Assembly (NCBI GenBank): GCA_038501195.1
Contig: JBBPUQ010000002.1
Coordinates: 2,914,001-2,978,000, forward strand
Length of the DNA stretch: 64,000 bases
Reading direction: 5' to 3'
Source of the DNA: Nemania diffusa
Lineage: Eukaryota; Ascomycota; Sordariomycetes; Xylariales; Xylariaceae
In this document: positions 33,191-45,883 of the stretch, piece after piece
Numbering within the stretch: the stretch's first letter is position 1
Layout: every line of letters begins with the position of its first letter
Notes under the pieces: model-generated
What the model was told of the DNA's origin: nothing
The model's input: the letters and a program-made list of their open reading frames with translations, nothing else
Database searches by the model: none
Translations under genes and position numbers: made by a program

Positions 33191-34192
33191 AAAGCTCTTG
33201 GCGTAGGTGGCATTCGCGGAATAGCGCCGGTAGCCTCGGCACACTCTCCTAGTTTTTTGTCGGCCAAGCTGAACTACGAGGCGATGGAGCGTGAAAAGAG
33301 ATCTCGTATTAACATGGAATCCCTGTAATGAAATGGGTGAGCCGTAAGCTCATCAAGGAAATAACAGAAGAAGATGAGGAAGTTGGAGGGTTGAATAGAC
33401 CCGCATACTTTGGAGTTAGTAGTATTCGTATAGGGTATCTGGTTATATACCAACAGCGAACGAGTGCGAGGGACCCGATAGCAAATATTAGAACGCAGAG
33501 AGGTTGGCTGCCCTTAGCACCAGGGGTATTACATTACCGCTTGAGCAGATAGATAAGTGCTTGCGTGGTGACGGGGCCTGGCGCATTGCCTGGCACGATA
33601 CACATAGGTTGTTATAGGCTCATAGAAGGACTATTAATGGAAGACAGATTCACATCATTGAATTATTTCCTTTGCTAACAACCCAGCGCGATATACGGGT
33701 AGTGAGAAGGAGAGACCTTGTAGAGTGAACCTGAGGAGTCTATTTATTTAGTTTTGTTTTCATATCTCGTAGCCAGCGAATGCCACAGGCAGGTTGGCCG
33801 ACAGAACATGCACATCGTTAAAGGCATTAAACAGACAAAGTGCCCTAGTCGGACTAGAACTGCCGGCAGTGTTCCAACACGGAGGAAACCATCCCATTCC
33901 TATAGCCGCGCATCAAGTGCGACAAGTCCCTGAAAACCCTTTGTACAAATAACCTTTCCGACAATGCCTTATACAACCTGTCAACGCCGATAGTGACGGG
34001 TCTTCTTCGTATTCTGCTCGTTCTTATGCTCATGTTCAAGTTTAGGTCCATGCTCGCAAGCCGGCGGCTAACTCCAACGCCGACAATTTTCAAGTTCCAA
34101 CTCCACTTCTAAAGCAGCCAGAACGCCAACCTTCCAAATCTTGGGGCCGTCTTAATCCATGCTGTCAACGCCGGTTCATGGGCATCCTCTCT
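33191..34192. other. Convergent intergenic region, 1 kb
   Basis: This lies between the stops of the importin gene (+) and the DH-domain gene (-). Only short, uninformative frames occur and no repeat was noticed. Confidence 0.55.
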
Positions 34193-37100
34193 CTATGTGT
34201 CGCCTGCGCCCGCGCCCGCACTCCCTGTGCCGCCGCCCTTAATTAAGGCGCGAAGGCTAATCATCTCTCTCTTCAGGCGCGCATTCTCCTTCTTCAGGCG
34301 CGCTGTCTCCTCGCCAGAGTCCTTTATGCGCCCCACGAGCTCTTCTTTCTCTTCGCGCCCTTTACCCTTGAGAGCCTTGACGATCTTGCCAAGCTCGCTA
34401 TTGAACTTTTCATACAGTAGCTCATTCTCGGCCATCGTCTCTTTGTATAACTGGTCGATAGCTTTCACCTTGGCTTCGCTAGCCTTGACAGTGTTCTCCA
34501 TCTCTTTCTGTAATTGGTCTTGGCGGCTTGTGAGCTGGCCGAGGAGGCTAGGTAGACGCTCCTCAAGAGCTTGTACACTCGACGATATTTTCCTAATGTC
34601 GACCGTTCCGCTGCGGGGCAGGTTGGAATTAACCCTAGCCATATCTGCGGATATCTTGGATAGTTCGGATCGGAGATTTGCATCAACCTGTTCCACGGCC
34701 TCTTTCTCTACTTGAAGGCGCTCTCGCAACTTTTGTGGTGATTGCAACCGTAGCTTTCCTGAAGTCTTTGTTGGACTAGCCGTCGGCCGTGTGGAAGACT
34801 CAGCTGAATCTCCTCCTAAATCCCGTGACGGCTTGAGTGTAGGGATATTAGAACTTGATAGTACCTTAGGATGGGCTTTTCTAGAAGATTGATTCGACGG
34901 AGAGGCTGCTTTAAATGGATCATCGGTATTTTCTTTTTGTTTAGACGAGCGGAAAGCAGAGCTATTCGCGTATTGGTGCGCATTTGGGCTAACAGGTATC
35001 TTCGATGGGGAAGGGACGCGCGGTGCCGAGTTAAATTTCTCAGAGGTTTCTTTCATATGTGATAGTGGTTGAATTGGCAGCCCATCGTCAATATTAGCAG
35101 CTTCCATGAGACTTTTGAGATCTGACAGCGAGCTGCGACGTTTCTTCTTCGGGACCTTAACGGCGATCTCGTCGCCTGGCTCACCGATCGTCTCAAGTTT
35201 ATGTGAACTCGTTGGGCGACTGAAGGCATCATCAAACGCCCCGGCAATCGGGGGCCTATCTCTCGACCCTGGCCGCCGCAGTCTATTCGTTCCAGATGAT
35301 ATACCGACGTCGACAGAACTTGTCCTAGCTATAGACCCTCTCGAAAGGTTAGAGGGTTCTCCAGTGGCTGGATGTCTAGCATGCTTACTCAAGCTACGCC
35401 AGACAGACGGCCGGGTATCTGAATCGGCCTTGCTATTTTGACGCATCAGTATATTGTCAAAGCCGAATTTCCTTCTTAAAGAGGATGTGCTTGATGTAAT
35501 AGAGCCAGCGTAAGATTTCCCACCACGAGTCGTTAGGTTCATTGATTCAAATACTGAACCCCCGGCACCAATGTTGAGACTGAAACTTCCCGACCCGTCA
35601 TCAAAAATCCGGTCGCAATCTTCGACAAGCCGATCGAGGAGATTGATGTAGTAGGGAGCATTGACATTGTCAACAAGGATCTCGGCAAATGCAAGTGTTA
35701 AGCCGCCCCTGTCACTGTCGTTTCCGCAGCCATCGAGTAATTCTGCTAAAAGTTTAATGAGAGCTGTGAATGCCCGACGATTCTGTGGTGCCATGTCGGC
35801 GAACAGATAGTGAACAAAGTCAGCAAAGTCACCTGGCAGCCTCTTTGAAGCTCGTTCTTGCAGTGCATCGAGGGCTTTAGTCGTGATTATTGGCCCCATC
35901 TGATTTCGCCAGGCAATGCGTACAAACTTCTCGAAAGCCACAAAGACCACATCGGCCGTTACATCTTGAGCAGTCTCAATTTCAAATGGGTTCTCGATAA
36001 GTTTGTTGTAGAGGTCGTTTACAGAGAGTTCATCGACGACAGATCTGTTCAGCAACGTCCTACCCACGAAGCTTCCTTTGCGCTCTAGGAGACTAGCCAT
36101 GTAGCCCGTGAAGGTTTGCTCCAGCCTAAATATTGGGTTCTCAGGTCGGTTATCTTCGAGACCAACTCGCGCACCATCTCTGCTTTTGACTGAACCATAC
36201 AAGGACGCAGCATCTCGAGTACTATTTGAACGGCTGATCTGCCCTGGAAGGAAGGTCGAGCTAAGACTTGAACTTTCTCCAGTTAGTGTTCGCTGGAGCT
36301 TGGGGGCATTAGCTGCATCCGAAGAACTAGTCCCACTGAGGAAACTCGACAGATATTTGACGGGAGACGAGGCCAAGAATGATCTCGTCTTCTCGGCCCG
36401 GTTTGAAACACTCAATCCGCGAAGGACTTTTGTGTTAAAAGACACCAACGCAGGGGTTAGGCCCAGATTTGCTACATTGAATTGCGTACTAAGAAACTGG
36501 ATAACTGTCAATATGTTAGTCGTTTGCCTTAAATATGTTACGTTTTGTGTCTAGTCTTACTTCTCCTAGAAAGTGTAGGCAAGAAATCTTCCAGGGCCAC
36601 CTCGTCGGTAGAGCGTTTTCCATGTAGCCCGACCGTAATGATAACCACCTTTTTCAGGTCTCCGGTCCTAACATCAGAACAAATTTCCACACCGTAATGG
36701 CCAACTGGGGATCCCTTAGTGCCTTTCTCGTGGTCGACGACGATGCGAATAGGAGCTGGCTCTTTGCGTCCATCTATGAGCTGGTCAAGACCCTCCTGAA
36801 ACACGGCAGCAAACAATCCCAATTCAGTATCGGGCATCCTCATTGATCTTAGAGTCCAGGAAGGGTCTTCGCGTTCTTTCTCCGAAAATCTGTTTTCTAT
36901 TCTCGCTTTCACAATGTCCTCGCTCCACTTCGCGGATTTCCCTTCATATGATTCCTGGAGTATAAAGCATCTCGAAGTAATGGCTGTGTTCGTAACGAAG
37001 TCTCCTGCATGGGCACCTTTCATTTCCTGTGCGGATGTCATCCAAGTCATGCGACCATCGGCTGACTCGGTGAATCGGATATCAGCAAGTTCATGCCATC

Positions 37101-38832
37101 CCGCAAAGGCTAGATCATATGAACCCGGCCCGCCCGCGGCATTCGTCATAGATGCGAGTAAGCCAGCTGCTGATGGTTTGTCAATCTCACGCAGGAGATC
37201 GCGTGCCGTCATGTGAATGCCATAGAGCTTTTTCACAATGATGATACAATCAGAGAAGACGAGGAACATACCGGCTCGCTCGTCCTGCTCGGTTTCCGTT
37301 GTATGTGTGTTTTGGTAAGGAGCAGGTATTTCTGAGAAATCAGCCGCCGTAATTAAGCGGCCTTGCGGCTCGAGATCGGTAGGCCAGCTTTCAATCATGT
37401 TTCGCAGTCGTGTGCTCACATGTGGTTTGCTCACCAGAGGGTCATCCATGGAGCATATGTTTGCTATGATGTCTCGCGCCTTTAGCATAGGCTGAAGCGC
37501 GGGGTGAGTGATTGGCAGACAGCCGACGATTTGATCTATCATCAAGCTGTAGCGCGGGAGGCGCTGAACAGGCTCAATGACCGTAGAGCGCAGGTGCTGT
37601 TCCCCGGTGAGGGCAACTCTGTCAGTGAAGGTCGACTGCTGGTTGACAAATGACGTTATGAGTTGCGGGAAGTTCTGACTCGCTCGTATGTAGTCTTGGT
37701 AGCAGTCGGTGAATTTGGGAAACCATTCCAGCATGACCTTTGCCATCGCCATAGCGCCGCTCGCATCTTTAGCCTTCCCTAGCAAGCTTCCAGCTGTGCC
37801 TACTCTGGATGATGAAGTACCCGAGTCTGCGTCCTTTTGGGCTACTTGCTCTGTGTCATCTAGCACTTTACGTAGCTCTTGCATAAAATCTGTATTGATC
37901 TGGAGAATCTCGTCAGATGACCTAGGAAATAGCCTATCCACGTCCTCGACTGAAGGGCTGAAGCTACCCGGCTGCCGATTCTCGGCTTTATGCCGATAAT
38001 CACTGGCGACCTGCCTCACTAATTCGTCTAGTTTTGCAACATATCGTTCTTCGGTCTCGACTAGTTCGGTCATCTTTCGTCTCAACTCCAACTTCTGATC
38101 CTTGGAAAACGACTTCGTCCGGTTGAGCGCACTAGGCTTAGAAGGGGCGCGTCGCAATCGCGTCGTAGGTAGAAATATAGGCTCGCCAAAGAGCTTCACC
38201 AATGGCGAATACATTCCGTACTGTCGCAGGGTAGGGTCCATAATATCATCCTCATCTTCGGGGATCTCCTCGAAGTCAGCAGGCTGCAAAGGTATAATCG
38301 AGCCAGGTGGTAAAACAAGATCAACATCGACATTTCTGACATGCTGAGTCTGTAAAGCTGTCTGAAGTTTCTGTATCACATCAGCGGTGTTTTCGGCGCG
38401 CACCATGGACTTGGCGATATCGGCGGCATGTTGATCGCCGAAGAGAGCTGGAGAGGACCCCGGCCGGCGCCCTCTTGTGGTCGGATATTGTTGCTTGATA
38501 TGGCTCTTCACGGACTCTGGTAGTTCATGGAAGTACTTGGACAGGCCGAAAGCGAGAGCGCGGTATACCTCATCGCCTTGGAATTCGCGGGGTAGATGAT
38601 GGACGACATTATAGAAGGGGGAGTTTGGCGATATGGTCAGCCGTGGGAAGGACTGGAGGCCTGCTGGCGTATAGATGTGGACCTGGACTCTCGAGCTGTT
38701 GAAGGTATAGTTGGCAGTGGTAGAAGGACCGTGGAAGATTAGGATGGGGAGGTGGCCGAGCAACGGGTCGGTGGCCTGGTAGAGAGTGACATGATCTGGC
38801 GACAAGGCCAGCTCCTCGGTAACGCGGACCAT
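34193..38832 (-). CDS. Large DH-domain (RhoGEF) protein with C-terminal GAP-like region and coiled coil
   Basis: Exons, in transcription order, are 38832-36561 and 36504-34193, giving 1,527 aa. A DH-type helical domain spans about 250-480: KMTELVETEERYVAKLDELV, then LRSTVIEPVQRLPRYSLMID, the conserved helix that contacts Rho GTPases. A PH-like region follows (MFLVFSDCIIIVKKLYG, about 535-680). In the second exon, LNRSVVDELSVNDLY and FADFVHYLFADMAPQNRRAFTALIKLLAELL (about 925-1030) resemble a RhoGAP helical core, but the usual arginine-finger GxxRxSG motif is not evident. A long disordered Ser-rich linker and a coiled coil (about 1385-1510) end the protein. The splice AGGAGAA/GTAAGA to TTGACAG/TT is phase-consistent. 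It probably activates a Rho GTPase; the GAP activity is doubtful. Confidence 0.82.
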
Positions 38833-40054
38833 GGTCGCTCTAATGGGTCATGGTGGATCGGTCGATCGATTGGATGAGAGGTAAACGAGTGTGAAGAAGC
38901 GAAGGGACGCCTCGAGAAGAGATGTTTGGCAGGATAGCTATTATGTTGCACACGCACTCCGAGCCCGCTCTTCGCATAAACAACCAAGGTTCGCGATGTG
39001 GCGTATGCGGTGTTGGGCTGGGCGCTGCGATGTGGGTGCTGTGGGTGCTAAATAGGGTAGTAGTGTGCTACCCAGGTACGCTATTCAGTACCTATGTAGA
39101 TAGGTATATAGGTATGTGCGCGTTGCAAGATGTGCCGGGGTTTGTTTACTTTTGGGATAGATCGACAACATAAACAAAGCCGCAGCACACAAATAGAGTT
39201 GTAGATACAACCCGGTCAGGAGTCTAGAAAAAACCCTTGACAAAAGAAGCAGAAGAGCTCGAAAAAGGAAGAATGGAAGCGATATAGATAGCCCTATACC
39301 GTGGGATTTCACCAATGAGATGTCATGTAGTGTAAGTTAGGTATAATAAGGCGGTGGGCTAGGATGAATTCGAATATAGATGTCCAAGACCGAGACCAAG
39401 ACCCATTTCACTGGGTCGGGAATTTTATTTTTGTTTCTTAGGCAGCACGCGCAACTCGCGTTAAATGCATAGATGTGGGGATAGGGCATATACTATTTTG
39501 CAGTATTCATACAGTACAAGATAAATACTATATCGGTACCTATCCAGGTAGATCCCCCACCTTTGACACCTACAAGAACATTGATGTTGCTTGTGGGGTC
39601 CATTGAACCTACCTAGGTAGGTAGATAATTACCTACCTAACCTCTATCTCGACATGAAGTACACTATAAATATTATATGTTTTAAGAGGTACCTAGCTTA
39701 AAAACATCCGTTTTTTCAATGTGTTTGAAAAAGTCGTTGTTTTACATCATGTTAGACACAGGCAAACACTATCTACGTGCGTACTTACCTCCCACTAACT
39801 ACCCCGACACCTCCCTACCCTAGGTATAGGTAAGTACCTAATGCGTACCTTGTAGGTAGGCCGGTATCTGTAAGTGGGCCCACGGGTAATGCCCCCCCTG
39901 AACCCGAGCTGCCTTAGGTAACCTATTTCCTAATTTAGCACAAATTATAGGCAGGTAGTTACGTATAGACTCACTCATCTCTCATCTACACTACGATCTC
40001 ATTGTCTTATTTGACTTTTTGCATTGTGCGCGGTTGAGATTCGATCTCGACAAA
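38833..40054. promoter_or_regulatory. Divergent upstream region of the DH-domain and Dcc1-like genes
   Basis: This 1.2-kb AT-rich region contains palindromic CCTACCTAGGTAGGTAGATAATTACCTACCTAA (39608-39640) and TAGGTATAGGTAAGTACCTA (39821-39840). No coding frame is supported. Confidence 0.5.
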
Positions 40055-40502
40055 ATGTCCAGTCAAAATGACCCCGGAATTCCTATATTTCACGCGCCTG
40101 ACGGAATTGGATATAAGCTGATGGAGCTACCACCTGAGCTTCTTGAGGCCCTCGAATCAGCAAACCCTCCCCAGTCAGTATGCACTCTAGTCCTCAGGAC
40201 AACATTCCCCGAGCGACGTCTAATTATCATCTACACTCAGGCTAAGGCTCGAGGCCTCGGACTCCTCAGCGGTCCTCAGATTTGGCTCCAAGTCCTGGGC
40301 GCTCCGTCAGAAAAATACGTCGAACGCCTTGATCCTACTCAAGCCTAACGATTTGACCGTCGCATCAACTCAGATGCCCCAAACAGGCCTCCAAGCAATT
40401 TCCACTATCCATGATACAATCGAATTGGTTCCCGAGTCAGCAGGCAAGCCTGTACCAGCTGCGAAGGGGAAGTGGCACGAGAAATTTGCCAGAGGTAGAT
40501 GA
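40055..40502 (+). CDS. dcc1: Dcc1-like sister chromatid cohesion protein (short form)
   Basis: Exons are 40055-40173 and 40241-40502, giving 126 aa. The unspliced frames hide it: exon 1 (MSSQNDPGIPIFHAPDGIGY, then KLMELPPELLEALESANPPQ) and exon 2 (LRLEASDSSAVLRFGSKSWA, then LRQKNTSNALILLKP) are in different frames joined by a 67-nt intron (donor GTCAGT, branch CTAAT, acceptor ACTCAG). LELPPELL and LRQKNTSNALIL are what I recall of the fungal Dcc1 N-terminal region. Dcc1 works with Ctf8 and Ctf18 in an alternative clamp loader needed for cohesion. The protein stops after KGKWHEKFARGR and is much shorter than yeast Dcc1 (about 380 aa), so it is either a short fungal form or lacks further exons; a GTAGAT donor at 40495 could extend it. 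Confidence 0.7.
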
Positions 40503-42818
40503 GTTTAACTTGCTCACTAATTGACAAGAGAAGACAATGCTTGCGGGCGCCTCGACAATAACGCGCTATTCAACAGACAATAAGTTAGTAGTGTAATCAA
40601 TTTAAAAGGGTATATAACTGGTCTGTCTCATCACTCTAATCCCCACCCCTGAGTCGGTGTATAGAGACCCCGACACATACTCTCTGTACGCAGTACCTAC
40701 CTAACGTATGCGTACATGTGGCAGGATGCTATGTAGCGTATGTTACGTCCTCGTAGCTGAACTGTAGTGTCGGGCCGAGGATGATTCAATCCCCCGAGCA
40801 TACGACCATCGGAGATCAGCTGTGCTATATTTTGTATAATACTCATGGGAGGGTTTCCTATCGGCCTACTTAGATAGTTGATGCTCAAGTAACAAGCCAA
40901 GGCTATAGTGAGTTGTTCAACATTGTCTTGGCAGGCCATTTGAAGCGGCAAGAAGTCAAGACGTCTAGGCATCTAGGTTTACATTTGTACTGTATCAACT
41001 TATACTTTGCATCACCCACTGTATAGACAGGTGGGTTGTAAGATGAAGTAAGCATAATAATAGCCGTTCACGACTAATTGACAACCTGGGACTAAGGCCC
41101 TAGCTAGCTACCTACGGTGTACCTAGGTGGTGTAGCTAGCTCTTACGATTTATAGAACTTAATGAGATGACAAGTTGGTAAGACAGGTCACGGGAGCCCA
41201 AAGTTGATCTAGCTATTGCCCTCATGCATACCCGTTTGCTATGCATGCATACAACTTCGTAAAGGCTGCTATCTAGGAAGTACCCAAGTAATGTGTGACA
41301 CATGATGTAGGTATGCAACTGCCGTTATTAGGTACTCTACATGTCCATCCTATCTATGTAGCGGTTTAGGTAGGTAAGGTAGGCTCGTCTGGGTTTGCAT
41401 AGGTAGATAAATAAAGTAAGTATGTGCCTGCCTGTCTAGAATATATATGTTTCAGCTGACAGGCCTATCTAAGGCTGTCACAGAATCCCATCTACATACG
41501 AGAAGGTAAGAGGTAGGTACAACCTACATTGAATGCATACCCACCTCTATTTACATGTCCGAATATTAATGCGCCCACGCCGCAGTCCTTACCTACTGTA
41601 TTCACTACTGTGCACATCGCATGCAGAACCTCGATTGACTTGAACCTTTGATTTTGTTCCCGGGCACCAAACCCACTCGACCTAACAATCTACATCTCGA
41701 ATCTACAACTGCCCCAGGGCAGACCACACTTGGGTATATGTAGAGAGTCAACACCACTTTTACCACTCGATTCTGATCGTTCCAGCTGGTTTTTTCTTCA
41801 ATTTTGTCTCCATCCCCATCCCCGGCATGATATATTGATATCCTTTCTTTGGCCCGTCCGCCGTGTGGTTAGCACCTCTTACGCATCTATTTCTGACACC
41901 CCCAGGCCGGCCCCGCATCACCACGCATTGCCTGACAATCCTGGCCCCTCCTGATCCTCCCCTCCGGAACCCTTACTGAATACAGCTTCGGTGGGATGAG
42001 CTGAGATCAACGCGTGGGGATCTAAACCACCTACCAACCCTGACAAGACGATCGTTCCACCACCGAGACTAGACTCGTCACCGTGTAAGTACGGTTTTTC
42101 AATTTATATTTAATTGTTTTTATTCAACTTGTATATCAGTCTTATTTTACAGCTAGAACAAGCGAGCGCTCTCGGTGTCCATATCTATCAAAGCCAGCTG
42201 CTGCGAGACACCTACAGTACAAACTATAGCCACGGCCTAGATCACTTTGCAGCTCACCAGAGCCATGACCAAGGCAGTGCGTCACAAGTTATCTATCAGG
42301 GCTCGCTCGGGCTTTCTATGCTAGTAGCTTCCGTCGTGCCTAGTGAGGCAAGCAAACATTCCTATGCAACATGTGGGCGGGATCCCAACTCATAAATCAT
42401 AACTACCTAGCGTAGTTGGCCCAGGTCAAAGCTCTTGAGGGACACCGGGCGTCCAAATTATTCAAACACCCAATTTTCTTTCTCTCGCCTATTTTTCTCG
42501 TTTCCTCATTTTCAACTTCCTTGCCCGTTCCTAGAGCATTTATCCATCTTTATCGGCCATATTGAGCTCTCTCGATGCCTTTCATTTTAAACCTCGGTTC
42601 CCTATTTCATATTTCCTATCAGTACATTCTACCTTAGTCCGAGACCCCGTTGTCCATGTCTTAAATTGACTTTTGCGTAAACACTAGACCCCGACAATAC
42701 TGAACGTCATCACTTCGCCTCAACTTTTCGGGTGTTTTTCATAACTTAGCTCGTCAAAGGGACGGACTAGTACCCCTATTGTTTGTCGCGTTAGCTGGTA
42801 GTCGGATGCAAACACGAC
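40503..42818. promoter_or_regulatory. Gene-poor 2.3-kb region and leader of the RBR ligase gene
   Basis: The left part is AT-rich with TACCTA/TAGGTA motifs (40695-40705, 41105-41125, 41360-41405). The right part (about 41640-42815) is CT-rich and probably the 5' leader; GTAAGTACGG at 42085 with TTTTACAG at 42151 could be a leader intron. Frames at 41730-41954 and 42114-42395 have no recognisable protein. Confidence 0.45.
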
Positions 42819-45395
42819 ATGGCCTGGAGCGAAGGAGAAGAGAGCGACGCCAATAACTCGGGTCTGTCACTCTATCGCGATTTTCCTATGCGGCTGGAGG
42901 ACGATGCACAGTATGGAGTCATCGACCTAGATCTATACAATCCAGTCCAAGCGCAGCACGAAGATAACGAAGCCGACTGCAAAAACAACGCTCTCTCCTT
43001 ATTCCCCGACATTTGTCCGAACTACCTGACACAGCTGGCTCGCCAACATAACTACAGGTCCGGCGCAGTCATCTCTACCATCTTGGACAACCAAGACAAA
43101 GGTGAAAACTACCCCACCAAACCGGGCCCGGAAGCCCGCTCTCGGAAGCGGAAGCGCTCGCGGTCTGGTGAGAGTAATGGGTCAAGTCACCATCCTATCG
43201 ATGAGAGCGATGACGAAGGCGAGGACGGTGACTGCAATCCGGCGTCTGTTCGCTCTATTAAACTCCAGATAGCCACAAGCGAATACGCAGCCAATAAGGC
43301 CTCGCCCCAGTACGCTTCCCTAGCCAGAACTCTGATAAGCCAAGACTTTCCACGGGTGCCACAAAATACCATACGTACGTTATTATTAGAGAACCAAAGG
43401 TCTGTCTTCGAGACTTATATAATGATGGACGAGAAATTACGCAACCAAAACAATGCCGAGGTACCATGGAAGGAGAAGAAGAGCCCCACCAAGATAAATC
43501 ATCAATTCACCCCGAACGGACTCCTAACCCTTGATCTGAGCAAATATAAGACTGCAGAGCGCGCTGCGTTGGCTGAATTTGCTGCTGCCAGAAAGGTTCG
43601 TGCAGTGAGGAATGCTAAGGTTACAGCCGAGGCCGAGGAACTTGACAACTTTCATCGGGCACAGATTGAAGGCCAGACAACCGACTGTGGAATATGTTTC
43701 GAGGAATGTCCTCTGAACCGGATGGTTCAATGTGAAGGAGAAACAATGCACTGGTTCTGCCGAAATTGCCTGAGATCTCAAGCTGAGGCGCAAATAGGCA
43801 TGGCTAAATACGAGATTACTTGCATGTCCATGGATGGCTGCTCAGCCGGGTTTTCACGGGCCCAAAGGGCGCTTTTCTTAGACAGGAAGCTGAGTATTGC
43901 TTTAGATCGTATAGAACAAGAGGCAGTTCTTCGGATGGCTGGTATTGAGAATCTCGAGACATGCCCATTTTGTCCATATGCTGCAGAATATCCCCCCGTC
44001 GAGGTCGACAAAGAATTCCGCTGCGACAACCCTGATTGCCAACAAGTTAGCTGTCGTCTGTGCCGCAGGAAAACCCACATTCCTAAAACTTGTGCCGAAG
44101 AAGATGCTGACCGTGGTCTTGATGCCCGACATATGCTAGAAGAAGCCATGTCCGAAGCCCTCATTAGAAGATGCAATAAGTGTAAGACCTCATCCGGCCT
44201 AACTTCTTAACGGCTAGCGAGTACTGTTAAGTAATGCTGACCCTCATATAGGCCTAAATCCATTTGTGAAGCTAGATGGTTGCAACAAGATCAGGTGTAG
44301 TAAATGTGGGACGTTGCAATGTGATGTCTGTCGCAAGACTATCAAAGATTATTCGCACTTTAACGACCTGAAGAGGGGGGGTAAGGACGGGCAGTGTCCC
44401 TTGTTTGACGAGTCTGAAGGGCGACACCAAGCGGAGATTTCCAGCGCAGAGGCGGAAATGCGGAAGAAGGTAGTGAAGGAAAATCCGAATGTGGTAAGAG
44501 GACTGCCTTTTTTTGACACTGTGACCCTCCTAAAACATTCTTTGGTGGTGTTATCCCATAAGGTACGTTGAAGCTATCAACCTATCTTCTAACGGCATTG
44601 CAGGACGAAGAGGCGCTGCGCATCTCGACCTCCGAGAATACCAAACTAAATGGGAATACACACAAGAGGGCGGGTTTTGTCGCTGACCAACCTGTCCCAC
44701 GAGCCCTACCAATGTTTCCCGAAAGACTCTTCACTGGTGTTATACCAGGAGGAGGATTGGAAGACGGCGAAGTATACATTGAGGGGCATGACTTTCCACC
44801 TCACCGCCACCAGATTAACCTTGGTCCGTTTTATCAACATTCAAAAAGAGAGATTCAACTAACAGTGGTAGCACTTAATAACCCGATAGTCCCAGGTCCC
44901 GCAATGCCTAGAGCTGCCCCTCCGAATCCAGCCCCGCACCCGAATGGCAGAATAGATGACATTCTTAAAGCAGCCGAAGATATAGTTCAGAAAGCGATAA
45001 AGCAGCCTATGATGTCTTTTAGAGTTAATGGTATTGCCTCGCCTAATGAGATCCCAATGCCAGCTCCACGACAACGAGGCTTGGGGACTATCCTTAACAA
45101 AGTAGAGACTTTAAAGAAAAGGAGAAACGTTGAAGCCAGACGTGTGATTAATCCGTTCAGTCCCCAACCACAACATCAAGATCTCCCGCATTTGGCACAG
45201 GCCATGGCGGGTCCTATGCCGCCTCGCATGGATTACCCTTACCATCCTTTCCCAGGCGTTCCCCACTCTTTGAACGGGGTGGCTCCTCTGGGCAACCAAG
45301 GCCTTCCGAACGCGGGCCGCTTGGAACGATTACCTGGAGACTCAATCTTCAACGAGATTTTCATGGACCCGAACGACCCATTTTTGAGAAGATGA
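42819..45395 (+). CDS. RBR-type E3 ubiquitin ligase, RNF216/TRIAD3-like
   Basis: Exons are 42819-44181, 44252-44493 and 44604-45395, giving 798 aa. After a disordered acidic N-terminus with a basic KRKRSRS patch, the RING1 starts near C289 (DCGICFEECP...HWFCRNCLRS). The in-between RING is CPFCPYAAEYPPVEVDKEFR with CRLCRRKTHIPKTC, and RING2 is RRCNKCLNPFVKLDGCNKIR followed by CSKCGTLQCDVC. By analogy with RNF216 (GCNRMSC), C465 in LDGCNK is the likely catalytic cysteine that forms the thioester with ubiquitin. The C-terminus is Pro/His-rich and disordered. The first splice falls inside RING2 (CNK/C), which supports it. Substrates are unknown. Confidence 0.9.
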
Positions 45396-45883
45396 TAGTC
45401 ATCATCCCTCATGCCAGCCCTCCTCCGTCTCTCCTCCGTTTTCTTCTTATTCATATTTCCCGCTATGGTATTTCTATTGATCTCGGAGGTCGTGTTCCAT
45501 CTTGATCATTTTGAAGAAGTACGAGAAAGGCGTAGGAGTTACGGGCATTGGTTTCGCATCCCAAAGCTGGATTTGTATTTGGCTAATCACCCAAGCAGAG
45601 AAGTTCTTTACATACCTACTTAGTAGCGAACTTGAGATGATATCCACATTACTTACTGCACACTACAACTACCATACTCTCTATAGTTCCTCTGTAGTTT
45701 CCGTTGAGCTGTATATCGTGTCCGATGATACTATTCAGGTGGTGACGGGTTATCGCCCTCCCACAAGAACCGGCCTTTTTAGGTCAATGCAGTGGTATCC
45801 CAGTCTATATGTATACACCACAAACCACTCAAGCCGGCTGTTGTCCCTGTGTACTCTCCTGTATCCATTTTATCCCGAAGATG
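45396..45883. other. Convergent intergenic region
   Basis: This 488-bp stretch separates the stop codons of the RBR gene (+) and the LYC1-type gene (-). Only 3' flanking sequence is expected, and I see nothing else. Confidence 0.6.

Noticed and set aside
40174..40240. Frameshift pseudogene at the Dcc1-like locus
   Set aside because: Donor, branch and acceptor sites explain the frame change as an ordinary intron.
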